Shown in pieces: positions 1-8,461 of a stretch of DNA of 64,000 nucleotides; positions within the stretch are counted from its first letter, which is position 1, and each line of letters begins with the position of its first letter. The DNA comes from CAVWDI01 sp963793095 (GTDB lineage: Bacteria > Chloroflexota > Anaerolineae > Anaerolineales > UBA4823). Both the position numbers and the translations under genes were made by a program. Under the pieces are notes generated by a model. It was not told the origin of the DNA. It ran no database searches and was given only the letters and a program-made list of their open reading frames with translations. The stretch lies in contig CAWBYY010000001.1 of the NCBI GenBank assembly GCA_963793095.1, positions 409,342-473,341 on the forward strand, written 5' to 3'.

Positions 1-402
1 CCACAGGACACCGCAAATGTCAAAAATTGTATCCAGCCCTCCCAGTTCGTGCAGGTGTACATTTTCTACTTCGGTCCCATGGATAGAAGCTTCAACAAGG
101 GCAATTTTTTCAAAGATGTGCTGGGCTTTTTCGCGGATATTATCGGGCAGCTGGCTATTTTGAATAATCTCCAGGATCTGGTTGAATTTTCTCTCTGTTA
201 TATTTTCACCGGATCTAACCTGTACATTTATCGCCTCCAGACCAGCCTTTGTAACCGGATGAATCAGGATTTGTATCCCCTCAAGTTTCAAACAATCCAG
301 GCAGTTGTCCAATTCAATCTTTGGCAGACCTGCATCTACCAGGGCGCCCAGCAGCATATCCCCGCTTGCTCCAGCATAACAATCCAGATAGGCAGTTTTC
401 AC
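1..402 (-). CDS. larC: LarC, nickel-pincer cofactor nickel insertase (5' part only)
   Basis: LarC inserts nickel into the pyridinium-bis-thiocarboxylate mononucleotide made by LarB and LarE, giving the cofactor of lactate racemase and related LarA-family enzymes. Read on the minus strand from a GTG at 402, the protein begins VKTAYLDCYAGASGDMLLGA, the characteristic N-terminus of the family, and later shows VHLHELGGLDTIFDICG, matching the conserved His/Glu segment. The GTG overlaps the larB stop in a GTGA arrangement, and a GGAG lies seven bases upstream, which fixes the start. The gene runs off the window edge after about 134 codons, so its C-terminal part and whether it is split cannot be seen. 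Confidence 0.9.
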   Translation of the reverse strand, partial: MKTAYLDCYAGASGDMLLGALVDAGLPKIELDNCLDCLKLEGIQILIHPVTKAGLEAINVQVRSGENITERKFNQILEIIQNSQLPDNIREKAQHIFEKIALVEASIHGTEVENVHLHELGGLDTIFDICGVLW

Positions 403-1193
403 TGGTTCTCCCGGCTAACATGTCGGTTGAGGATCGAGTAAACAAATTGGGCTGCGCCGAACCCGTTATCAATGTTAACAACAGCCACACCCGGAGCGCA
501 GGAATTCAACATCGCCAGCAATGCCGATAATCCTCCGAAATTTGACCCGTAACCGACGCTTGTCGGCACACCCACGACCGGGCAGGATACCAGCCCGGCG
601 ACCACGCTTGTCAGGGCACCCTCCATTCCGGCGATGCAGATAATTGCATCAGCGTTCTGGAGTAATTTGATTTTATCCAGCAAGCGATGCACTCCAGCAA
701 CACCAACGTCGTATGCCCTTTTTACATGCACATCAAAAAATTCCAGGGTTTGAGCAGCCTCCTCTGCAACCGGTATATCAGAAGTGCCTGCGCTGATGAC
801 CAGAACATAAGGGTAATCATTTCCGGGTTCCAGCGGCTCATCCGGGCGAATTTTTAAGAGCCGGGATTGGGAATCGTATTGCGCTTCAGGAAATTTCTTG
901 AGGACCTCTTCTGCCAGCTCAGGTGTAACCCGGGTTGCGAGCACCCGGTCGTTAATTTTTAATGAGGACTGAAGGATATCAACGACCTGCTCAGGGCTCT
1001 TATTCAGACCGAAGACGACTTCCGGCATCCCAGTGCGCAGGGCGCGGTGGGAGTCAATCAGGGCAGGTCCGATATCATCATAGGGAAGTACTTTCAGGTA
1101 CTCGAGCGCCTGATCCAGAGTGATTTCACCTTTCTGAAGGGCGATTAACTGTTTTCTTAATTTTTCACTGTCCATTGTTATTGAGAGAGGCAT
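399..1193 (-). CDS. larB: LarB, pyridinium-3,5-biscarboxylic acid mononucleotide synthase
   Basis: LarB carboxylates and hydrolyses nicotinic acid adenine dinucleotide, the first step of nickel-pincer cofactor synthesis. The 264-residue product has the family's PurE-like C-terminal half: VISAGTSDIPVAEEA, RAYDVGVAGVHRLL, IICIAGMEGALTSVVAGLV and VGVPTSVGYGSNFGG are all present. Length is normal for LarB. It lies between larE and larC with short overlaps on both sides, so the three are almost certainly one transcript. An alternative start is the second Met at about 1175; neither has a strong ribosome binding site. Confidence 0.93.
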   Translation of the reverse strand: MPLSITMDSEKLRKQLIALQKGEITLDQALEYLKVLPYDDIGPALIDSHRALRTGMPEVVFGLNKSPEQVVDILQSSLKINDRVLATRVTPELAEEVLKKFPEAQYDSQSRLLKIRPDEPLEPGNDYPYVLVISAGTSDIPVAEEAAQTLEFFDVHVKRAYDVGVAGVHRLLDKIKLLQNADAIICIAGMEGALTSVVAGLVSCPVVGVPTSVGYGSNFGGLSALLAMLNSCAPGVAVVNIDNGFGAAQFVYSILNRHVSRENQ

Positions 1194-1977
1194 TTAAACT
1201 GCCGGACCGGAACCCATCCAGATCCAGGACGGTATATATAAATCCAAGTTTCTTAAAATAATCACTGATTTTTTCACTGTTTGAATAGATTACTTCAAAG
1301 TCAGCCGGATTCACCTCAATCCGGGCAGTATCGCCATGATGGCGAACCCGGCATTGTTTTATCCCCAGGCTGTGCAGCAGCCTTTCTCCATTCTCGACCT
1401 GGGACAGCACCGGGATGGTTATCTGGCTGCCATATGGAATCCGGGAAGATAGACAGGCGGCGGAGGGTTTATCCCAGTTTGGAAGGTTGAAGCGCCTGGC
1501 CAACTCCCGGATTTCGGGTTTTGTCAATTCTGCTTCCAGCAAAGGGCTGCGGATATTATGGATTGCCGCTGCTTTGCGTCCAGGCCGGAAATCACCCCGG
1601 TCGTCGTAATTTGTCCCGTCAACAACAACATTGAGGCAGGCTTTTGCCGCAAACCGAGTAAACCGGCTGTATACTTCGGTTTTGCAGAAATAACATCTTT
1701 GTGATGAGTTTTGCAGGTAGTGTGGATTTTCGAATTCAGTGGATCTGATCAGTTTATGCCTCACATTTATCTGGCTGGCGATTTCCCGGGTTTCCTCAAG
1801 ATCTTTTCTGGGCAGGCTGGGTGAGACAGCCGTGAGAGCAACTGCCCCCTTTCCGAGGGCCTCGTGAGCGACTTTCAGGACCAGTGTGCTGTCCACACCG
1901 CCTGAAAAAGCAACCGCAGCGCTTTCCATTTCCGTAAGTATGTGGTTTAACTTCTGTAATTTGTGTTCCAGGGTCAT
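1165..1977 (-). CDS. larE: LarE, ATP-dependent sulfur transferase for the nickel-pincer cofactor
   Basis: LarE adenylates the biscarboxylated mononucleotide and adds sulfur to it. The 270-residue protein shows the PP-loop AFSGGVDSTLVLKVA near residue 23 and the family signature KPSAACLSSRIPYG near residue 170. A Cys-x-x-Cys (RCYFCKTE) adds two more cysteines. Some LarE proteins use a single sacrificial cysteine, while others bind a 4Fe-4S cluster through three cysteines; this pattern (CxxC plus the ACLSSR cysteine) fits the cluster-bearing, catalytic kind, which is inference from family knowledge. First gene of larE-larB-larC; no larA homologue is visible in the window. Confidence 0.92.
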   Translation of the reverse strand: MTLEHKLQKLNHILTEMESAAVAFSGGVDSTLVLKVAHEALGKGAVALTAVSPSLPRKDLEETREIASQINVRHKLIRSTEFENPHYLQNSSQRCYFCKTEVYSRFTRFAAKACLNVVVDGTNYDDRGDFRPGRKAAAIHNIRSPLLEAELTKPEIRELARRFNLPNWDKPSAACLSSRIPYGSQITIPVLSQVENGERLLHSLGIKQCRVRHHGDTARIEVNPADFEVIYSNSEKISDYFKKLGFIYTVLDLDGFRSGSLNASLNNNGQ

Positions 1978-1993
1978 AAATCTGTTTTTTGGA

Positions 1994-2929
1994 TTAAAGA
2001 ATTAAATAAACCGGTTTACGTTCATCTAGCCTGTGCAGACCATAATCATCAGCAGTCTGAACTGCTTCTTGAAATTCTTTCTTATTTATCGGGCGGGAAA
2101 GCTCGCGGTAGGATTGGGCGTTGTATGCCGGACGGTACTGGTCCATTAGATTCAGATAGGTGTTTGTAGAAATCTCTTCAGCCAGGAATCTGAGGATCTT
2201 CTCCGTTCCCGCTATCCTGTTCGGAAGGACCAGGTGCCGGACCAACAAACCCCGCTGGGCGACACCCTGCCGGTCAAGTGTCAGGTCTCCCACCTGGCGG
2301 TGCATCTCTCGCACGGCAGCCTGGTTGACCTGCGGATAATTTGGAATTTTTGAATAGCGCCGGGCATATTTTGGCCCGGAATATTTCATGTCGGGCATAT
2401 AGATATCAATTACTCCATCCAATAGCTCAAGAGTTTCGAGAGCATCATAACCGCCTGTGTTGTAAACCAGCGGGATTCGTAAACCGGCCCTGGCAGCGAC
2501 CAGCACACCTGCCAGTATCTGTGGCACGACGTGACTGGGAGAGACAAAATTGATGTTATGGCAGCCTCTGTTTTGAAGTTCGAGCATCATGGCTGCCAGG
2601 TCTTCGGGTTCGACCAGCCTTCCTGAATCAGTCTGGCTGATGTCGTGGTTCTGGCAGAACTGGCAGTGTAGATTGCAGCGGGTGAAAAATATTGTCCCGG
2701 ATCCGTGACGACCACGCAGCGGGTCCTCTTCTCCCATGTGAGGTCCGTAACTGCTCACCCTGGCGCGCTCTCCAGTTTTACAAATACCAAGCTTGCCTTC
2801 AATCCGGTTGATTTTGCATGACCAGGCGCAAATACTGCAGTCAGCCAGGCGCTGGTAAGCTAAGCTTACTTTCTCCTGGAGCTGGTTATTCCCGGCAAGT
2901 TTTATATAAGCGGGGACAAATTCCGGCAT
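1994..2929 (-). CDS. Radical SAM protein, PflX/COG1313 type
   Basis: A 311-residue radical SAM protein related to pyruvate formate-lyase activases. The cluster motif is TRCNLHCQFCQNHDIS (Cys-x3-Cys-x2-Cys), about residue 85. It is preceded by an N-terminal cysteine cluster, CSICAWSC...GICKTG, typical of the COG1313 subgroup. PSHVVPQIL and VYNTGGYDALETL match the central barrel. The substrate is unknown for this subgroup. It starts 16 bases before larE on the same strand, so it may share its transcript, but a role in cofactor synthesis is not supported by the sequence alone. Confidence 0.85.
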   Translation of the reverse strand: MPEFVPAYIKLAGNNQLQEKVSLAYQRLADCSICAWSCKINRIEGKLGICKTGERARVSSYGPHMGEEDPLRGRHGSGTIFFTRCNLHCQFCQNHDISQTDSGRLVEPEDLAAMMLELQNRGCHNINFVSPSHVVPQILAGVLVAARAGLRIPLVYNTGGYDALETLELLDGVIDIYMPDMKYSGPKYARRYSKIPNYPQVNQAAVREMHRQVGDLTLDRQGVAQRGLLVRHLVLPNRIAGTEKILRFLAEEISTNTYLNLMDQYRPAYNAQSYRELSRPINKKEFQEAVQTADDYGLHRLDERKPVYLIL

Positions 2930-2963
2930 GGAATCCTGACCATAATTTCTTACTGAAAGATTC

Positions 2964-3581
2964 TTATTCGTCCCGGCGCGAAAACAACCAGAATATTAAC
3001 AATAAAGTAGTCAGCGGCCATACCCAGGCTAGATCTCCGGGACCATTTCGCCCGGTGCGAGCCTGCTTACGGTGGATATGGATCAACCTGAAATCACTCG
3101 TAGCATTTCTGAAGTCTTCGTCAGGCATCGCGCAAGCATCCAATCCAAACAGTCTGCCGACAAATCCGCATGCCATAATCACCATACGCATCTTCTCAAG
3201 GCTGCCTTCCTGATCGCTGACGTCTTCCGCTGTTCCAGCCCACCAGCTGTCCGGCAGCCAGATTTCAACATGCGGGTTGGTAACTATATTCTGGTACCAA
3301 TCTGAATGTATCCCTCTGGAGGCGGTACAGTAGACCTCGCCGTTGATGACGGCGTAGTTAACCGGGGTTTGTCTCCTGGTGCGGGTTTTTCTGCCAGTGT
3401 GGGTTATTACCATAATCCGGCCAAAACCCTGCGGCCAGATATTTATCCAGGCGCCCAGGCCCAGCCGCCACAGGAGCAGCATAAACCTGTTGAATTGTTT
3501 AAAAACCAGCGCTAAAGATTCTCCGGTATCTGCTTTCTCAATTTCAGTAGTTTCCACTTTTTTTCTCCTGGCGGGTGTCAT
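2964..3581 (-). CDS. Deazaflavin-dependent nitroreductase-family protein (DUF385-like) with C-terminal membrane segment
   Basis: A 205-residue protein. The middle matches the split-barrel F420-dependent Ddn/DUF385 family: MVITHTGRKTRTRRQTPVNY followed by DWYQNIVTNPHVEIWL is the usual core order. The hydrophobic C-terminus (WVWPLTTLLLIFWLF, then RRDE) looks like a membrane anchor, which is not part of the common family layout. The substrate cannot be told. It lies 34 bases upstream of the radical SAM gene on the same strand. Assignment to F420 rather than FMN is by family only. Confidence 0.72.
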   Translation of the reverse strand: MTPARRKKVETTEIEKADTGESLALVFKQFNRFMLLLWRLGLGAWINIWPQGFGRIMVITHTGRKTRTRRQTPVNYAVINGEVYCTASRGIHSDWYQNIVTNPHVEIWLPDSWWAGTAEDVSDQEGSLEKMRMVIMACGFVGRLFGLDACAMPDEDFRNATSDFRLIHIHRKQARTGRNGPGDLAWVWPLTTLLLIFWLFSRRDE

Positions 3582-3614
3582 TCAAAAAAATTCTAAAATC
3601 CGAAATTTGAAGAA

Positions 3615-4832
3615 TTAATCGATCCATTCGATTATCGTGGTTTCTCCCTGTCCAACACCCACGCACAGGGTCGCAAGGCCGTAGTAAGGACGATCCTCCT
3701 GCGGGGCGCGGCGGCGCATCTCATGCAGTAGAGTTGTCAGGATCCTGGCGCCTGAACAACCTAATGGATGTCCAAGGGCAATCGCGCCGCCATTTACATT
3801 CGTGATTTCATGGCGAAAACCCAGTTCATGCATTACAGCCAGCGCCTGAACAGCAAAAGCTTCATTAAGTTCAATCAAACCGATATCTTGAATGGTTAAA
3901 CCTGCCCTTTCCAGCGCCTTTCGTGTAGCAGGTACAGGTCCAATCCCCATCGTTCGCGGCGGCACTCCGGCAGATGCGCTCGAGATAAAACGCGCCATGG
4001 GATTTAACCCCATTTCCCGGGCTTTCTCCGCACTGGTGATGAGCAAAGCGGCTGCGCCGTCATTCAAGCCGGATGAGTTGCCGGCGGTTACGGTGCCATC
4101 CTTGCGAAAAGCGGGCTTAAGCCTGGAGAGCGCTTCAAATGATGTGTCCCGGCGCGGCCTTTCATCCGTATCCACCAGAATGGGGTCGCGCTTCTTTTGA
4201 GGGATGGAAACCGGGATGATTTCCTGGGCAAATTTAGCGGAGTCTATTGCAGAAATGGCTCGCTGGTGGCTTGCCAGCGCAAATCTGTCCTGATCTTCAC
4301 GGGATATCCGGGTAGTATCCCAGATATTTTCAGCGGTCTCACCCAGAGGATCGGTGCCGTATGTTTCAACCATCCTGGGATTGGGATATCGCCATCCCAG
4401 GGTTGTATCCCACATTGTCAGATTTCCCCAGGGGTAAGGCTGCTCAGCTTTTGGAACTGAAAAGGGGGCTCGGCTCATGCTCTCCACTCCGCCAGCGATA
4501 TAGACATCCCCTTCACCGGCCAGGATTGCCCTGGCAGCCGAGTTGACCGCAGTTAGCCCGGAAGCGCACAGCCTGTTAGAAGTCACACCAGGGATTTCCA
4601 CTGGAAAACCAGCCAGCAGCAGCGCCATCCGGGCAACGTTGCGGTTGTCCTCCCCAGCTTGGTTAGCGCAGCCCATATAAACTTCCTCCACCAGCACCGG
4701 GTCAATCCCCGTTCTTTCGACAATGGCTTTTAATACGACTGCAGCCAGGTCGTCCGGGCGGACAGGCGCCAGCACGCCTCCCAGCGATCCAATAGGTGTT
4801 CGAACAGCATCGATAATCACAGCTTCTGGCAT
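3615..4832 (-). CDS. Thiolase (acetyl-CoA C-acyltransferase)
   Basis: A full-length thiolase of 405 residues that cleaves 3-ketoacyl-CoA or, in reverse, condenses two acyl-CoAs. The nucleophilic cysteine sits in NRLCASGLTAVNSAARAI, the catalytic His in GGAIALGHPLGCSGARI, and the second cysteine in LATLCVGVGQGE. The C-terminal NEAFAVQAL is also present. A second thiolase lies at 32,729 beside dehydrogenase genes, so this copy may have a different chain-length role. The start ATG (MPEAVIIDAVRTPIGSLGG) matches the family's usual N-terminus. It is 33 bases from the next gene, which may share its transcript. Confidence 0.92.
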   Translation of the reverse strand: MPEAVIIDAVRTPIGSLGGVLAPVRPDDLAAVVLKAIVERTGIDPVLVEEVYMGCANQAGEDNRNVARMALLLAGFPVEIPGVTSNRLCASGLTAVNSAARAILAGEGDVYIAGGVESMSRAPFSVPKAEQPYPWGNLTMWDTTLGWRYPNPRMVETYGTDPLGETAENIWDTTRISREDQDRFALASHQRAISAIDSAKFAQEIIPVSIPQKKRDPILVDTDERPRRDTSFEALSRLKPAFRKDGTVTAGNSSGLNDGAAALLITSAEKAREMGLNPMARFISSASAGVPPRTMGIGPVPATRKALERAGLTIQDIGLIELNEAFAVQALAVMHELGFRHEITNVNGGAIALGHPLGCSGARILTTLLHEMRRRAPQEDRPYYGLATLCVGVGQGETTIIEWID

Positions 4833-5229
4833 ATTTCGCTCCTGAAATCTGGGATCAACAGGTTTTTAAACATACAGATTCCGAGATGGAAAAATGTATT
4901 TCCAGTATTGATTCTACCACCCACATAACCGGAGCGGATTAAATGTACGATTTATATAATACAAAACCAATGAATCATTATTGGGTTGGATTGAGATAAT
5001 TCCCAACAGCTGGTATTGAAGCTGCACCATCCGGTTGGTGACTGAGAGGACCCAGGCGCTTTCGCTAAAACTGGGGATTTTAAGGGAGGAATAGGTAATC
5101 AGGTTGGGGGACCTGGCCTGCGTGCATCCTGCCAGCGGGGTACTTGAGATGATATAATTTTTGTCTCTGTGAAAAATAATTCACAAAAATAAAATAATAT
5201 AACTAATTATTCAGTTACAGGGAGGCTGT
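4833..5229. promoter_or_regulatory. Divergent intergenic region with candidate operator
   Basis: These 397 bases separate the leftward thiolase gene from the rightward copper chaperone gene, so both promoters should lie here. A TATAAT at 5153-5158 could be the -10 of the rightward gene, but no good -35 was found. Just downstream, at 5168-5185, is a perfect inverted repeat TGTGAA-N6-TTCACA, placed where a repressor would block transcription. It resembles CRP/FNR-family half-sites, although the classical CRP spacing differs. A GGAGG lies five bases before the ATG at 5230. No other structure was recognised. Confidence 0.45.
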
Positions 5230-5730
5230 ATGAGAATTGGGCTCATTTCCGCTGTCCTTATGATAATTTTATTGAACAGCGCCTGTTCGGGCGGGACGCC
5301 TGAACAATCATTAACTGTCTCCGACCCTTGGGTCCGGGCGTCTGGTATGGTGGAAATGAGCGGAGAATCCGGGATGGAGGCGGGGGCGGACATGCATGAT
5401 CAAGCTGGAGGTTTGCCAGTTAATACAGCCGGTTATTTGCTGGTGGAGAATGTGGGAGACCAGCCTGATAGACTGCTCAGGGTTGAAAGCGATATCGCTG
5501 AAGCGGTTGAACTGCATATCAGTGAGATAGAGGATGATGTGATGAAAATGCGCCAGGTTGAATTTATTGAAGTGCCCCCAAACAGCCAGGTGGAACTCAA
5601 ACCGGGTGGGTATCACATCATGTTTATCGGGCTTAACAAATCGCTTGATATGGGAGATAGGGTTGAGATGAGGTTGATATTTGAAATTTACGGTGAGTTA
5701 GCGGTACTTGCAGAAGTCAGGGCGCCTTAA
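5230..5730 (+). CDS. PCu(A)C-family periplasmic/extracytoplasmic copper chaperone lipoprotein
   Basis: PCu(A)C proteins bind Cu(I) outside the membrane and help load the CuA site of cytochrome oxidase. The 166-residue product has a lipoprotein signal (hydrophobic stretch then LNSACS, Cys about residue 19). The domain follows: VSDPWVRAS, then the copper motif with His in ELHISEI, Met in DVMKMRQVE, and the HxM pair in GGYHIMFIGL. An insert rich in Met, Gly, Asp and Glu with one His (EMSGESGMEAGADMHDQAGG) between the first strand and NTAGYLLVEN is longer than usual. It overlaps the converging ECF ATPase gene by 14 bases at the 3' end. Confidence 0.87.
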   Translation: MRIGLISAVLMIILLNSACSGGTPEQSLTVSDPWVRASGMVEMSGESGMEAGADMHDQAGGLPVNTAGYLLVENVGDQPDRLLRVESDIAEAVELHISEIEDDVMKMRQVEFIEVPPNSQVELKPGGYHIMFIGLNKSLDMGDRVEMRLIFEIYGELAVLAEVRAP

Positions 5731-7381
5731 TTTTATCCACTTGTTCTGAGCCTCCCAACCCAGAGATCACATCTTCAGGGATTAACCAGTCCGTATCCGG
5801 GAACAGGCGGGCAATCTGGGGAGCGAAAAGGTCTGAACTGCGCATAACAACCGAAGGGCTACCGCATTCCGTTATCCGACCGCCTTCCAGGATTGCAGCC
5901 CGATCTGCTACCCGGGCAGCAAGTTCCACATCATGGGTAACCAGCAGGACCACGGTTCCATCACTGCGCCATTCCTGGAGCAGGGCAACCAGGGTTTCTT
6001 TTGCAGTGTAATCCAGCCCGCGGGTGGGTTCATCCAGCAAAACAACCTCTGGTCTGGTGATTGTGACTGCCCCCAGTGCAGTCCGCTGGCGCTGTCCAAC
6101 GCTCAAGTCACGCGGGTACTGGTGGGAGAGGTTTTCCAATCCCAGTTGGGAGAGCGCCTTCTGGATACTTCGCTGCGCTTTTTCCGGATTTTCTGGATCA
6201 CCTGTTTCCTGGTGGTTGCGCAGGGTAACCATCAGTTCCTCTTCCACACTGTCTGCAAAAAGAAGTGTATTTGGATCCTGAGGCAGATAACCAATCTGGC
6301 GGCAAATCTCGGATACCTTCAACTTGCTTGCATCTTTGCCTTTGATGATTATATTGCCTTTAGCCAGGGGAATTAATCCAACGATGGATCTTAGCAGGGT
6401 GGTCTTCCCGGAACCATTGGCCCCCATCAATACCAGTATCTCACCCTGAAAAATATCAAGGTTCAGATGCTTGAGCACCTGGGATTTGCCCAGAGACACC
6501 TGAAGATCAGTAATCGTAATAAGTTTATCCCGGTCTGGGCCAACCTTCTCAGGTGGATGTGCTGGTGTTGATGCTTTTTCCTGAAATCCCGAAAATGAAT
6601 TTCTGGCCTCCTCCAGGGTGACCGGGAGCGTCTTGATCTGCAGGGCTTTGGCGAGCGCCGTCACAGGCGGTACCAGTTCTATCTGCTCCAGTACCTGCCG
6701 GGCGCTGCCGGTGATCAATCTATCTCCATTTTGGTTAATGTAAATAAGATTATCTGTAAACTGAAGCAGTCTTTCGATGCGGTGTTCAGCAATCAGGATT
6801 GTCAAACCAGTTTTCTGGTTGAGATTTTTGATCGCCTTCAGAACCTGCCAGGCAGATTGCGGGTCTAACTGTGAGGTTGGTTCATCCAGTACCAGAATTT
6901 CTGGTTTTAACGACAGCGCAGTTCCGATTGCAACCCGCTGTCGTTCGCCCCCGGATAATGAATTTATTCTCCGGTTTCGGAGCGGCTCAATTTCCAGCAA
7001 CTCGAGCAGATACTCCACCCGGGTGTGCATTTTTTCAGGAGGCATGGCAATATTTTCGAGCGTGAATGCCAGTTCATCCTCAACCCTGTCAAGGATGAAC
7101 TGGTATTCCGGGTCCTGGAAGATAAACCCGACATGCTGGGACATAACTTTTGGGGTAGCCTGGACTGGATCCAAACCAACAACCCGGATATCGCCTGATA
7201 ATACGCCTCCGCTGAAATGGGGAACCAGACCATTGACACAGCGCAGCAGGGTCGACTTGCCTGATCCGGATACCCCAATAACCAGATTAAATGTCCCCGG
7301 CTGGATATCCAGGTTTATATCCTTCAGGGCAGGTTTTTCTGTCCCTGGATAACTGTAAGAAACCTCTCTAAAAGTGATCAT
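5717..7381 (-). CDS. ECF transporter ATPase, two fused ATP-binding domains (EcfA-EcfA')
   Basis: The energy-coupling ATPase of an ECF vitamin transporter, here both nucleotide-binding domains in one 554-residue chain. Domain 1 has Walker A GVSGSGKSTLL and signature NSLSGGERQRVAIG followed by LVLDEPTSQLDP; domain 2 has GANGSGKTTLL, LSVGQRQRTALG and VLLDEPTRGLD. The linker at about residues 255-300 is poorly conserved. The start overlaps the end of the T-component gene by 14 bases, so S, T and A components form one leftward operon. The cobalamin riboswitch at the head of the operon suggests B12 or a precursor as substrate. Confidence 0.93.
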   Translation of the reverse strand: MITFREVSYSYPGTEKPALKDINLDIQPGTFNLVIGVSGSGKSTLLRCVNGLVPHFSGGVLSGDIRVVGLDPVQATPKVMSQHVGFIFQDPEYQFILDRVEDELAFTLENIAMPPEKMHTRVEYLLELLEIEPLRNRRINSLSGGERQRVAIGTALSLKPEILVLDEPTSQLDPQSAWQVLKAIKNLNQKTGLTILIAEHRIERLLQFTDNLIYINQNGDRLITGSARQVLEQIELVPPVTALAKALQIKTLPVTLEEARNSFSGFQEKASTPAHPPEKVGPDRDKLITITDLQVSLGKSQVLKHLNLDIFQGEILVLMGANGSGKTTLLRSIVGLIPLAKGNIIIKGKDASKLKVSEICRQIGYLPQDPNTLLFADSVEEELMVTLRNHQETGDPENPEKAQRSIQKALSQLGLENLSHQYPRDLSVGQRQRTALGAVTITRPEVVLLDEPTRGLDYTAKETLVALLQEWRSDGTVVLLVTHDVELAARVADRAAILEGGRITECGSPSVVMRSSDLFAPQIARLFPDTDWLIPEDVISGLGGSEQVDKIKAP

Positions 7382-8456
7382 CTTCCGGCTTTGGTTCTAC
7401 AGATGAATATTCTGAACCACCCTGAAATCGAATTAAAATCCCGGGAGCGAGCAGTCCAAGTGTGATAAAAATAACCATGGGGTCAACCGCTGGAAAGGTC
7501 ATAGCTGGATATGGGTTATAAAAAAGGGAACGCCTGTCCAGGTGCAAAAGCGGCAGCCAGTAAACAGATATAACGATGATCGAAATAAGAATCACTCCAA
7601 AATCATAGCCATTCCATTTTTCGGGCCTGTAAATGCTGCGTGGGGTTCGCCGGCCGATTATCCAGAGTGAAAAAATGATCAATCCCAACCCCAGCCCAAT
7701 CATTCCTTTCCCGAAAGTGCCGCTGGAGGAAATAAACTGTAACAGCCAGCCGGAGAAGATCAGAGCGAGGCCAAAAACCTGGCTGATCCTGAGGTTCTTA
7801 TTTGATCCATTCGGTTCACTGTGGGTGAAACCTCGTGCTGTCATCGCTTCAGCCAGCCCGATCGCCTTTTCCAGTCCTCCAACCAGCAGCGGCATGACCA
7901 GTGGGATCCAATCACGCAACCCCCGTACCCGGTGACCCCGGATCGCCTGGGATTCACGGATTTGATCAAGCTGCCGGATTGTATTCGGCATGAAGGTAAT
8001 TGCAATTGAAATTATCACGGCGAGGTTATCGAACGCCGGCGGGATCAGCCGGACAAGCGAATGGACCGGGAGAGCCAGATTTACCACAAAAAATGCAAGC
8101 AGGATCCCGCTCAAAATCAATCCATTGATAGCCCCAAATACTAACCCCTCCAGTGTAAATGGCCCACCCAGATAAGGAATCCAGGCTGGCAGCGTAAAAA
8201 TGACTGTCTTTCCATATTGGGAGATCAGGCCATTGAATACGGCAGAAAAGAGAATGATCAAAAGGGAGATTTTCAGAGGAGAGATAGGGACCGGTGGACC
8301 TGCCTCGAGATTTTCCTTTTCAATCCCTGTTTTTACGAGATGCCAGACAATAATAAGAATAAAGAAAATTAACCCGAGATATACTGGATTGCGGGTGCTC
8401 CACAATCCAATGAGGACTGCACCCAGCCAGAAAATCCAGGACCATGTGTTTACCAT
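7368..8456 (-). CDS. ECF transporter transmembrane component (EcfT-like)
   Basis: The scaffold membrane subunit that couples the ATPases to the substrate-binding S component. The 362-residue protein has several strongly hydrophobic helices and the EcfT coupling motif region: ESQAIRGHRVRGLRDWIPL and AEAMTARGFTH, containing the two Ala-Arg-Gly-like boxes that contact the ATPases. Extra hydrophobic segments follow the second box, making it longer than the common 260-residue EcfT. It sits between the S component (five bases away) and the ATPase. Confidence 0.88.
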   Translation of the reverse strand: MVNTWSWIFWLGAVLIGLWSTRNPVYLGLIFFILIIVWHLVKTGIEKENLEAGPPVPISPLKISLLIILFSAVFNGLISQYGKTVIFTLPAWIPYLGGPFTLEGLVFGAINGLILSGILLAFFVVNLALPVHSLVRLIPPAFDNLAVIISIAITFMPNTIRQLDQIRESQAIRGHRVRGLRDWIPLVMPLLVGGLEKAIGLAEAMTARGFTHSEPNGSNKNLRISQVFGLALIFSGWLLQFISSSGTFGKGMIGLGLGLIIFSLWIIGRRTPRSIYRPEKWNGYDFGVILISIIVISVYWLPLLHLDRRSLFYNPYPAMTFPAVDPMVIFITLGLLAPGILIRFQGGSEYSSVEPKPEDDHF

Positions 8457-8461
8457 TTCTT

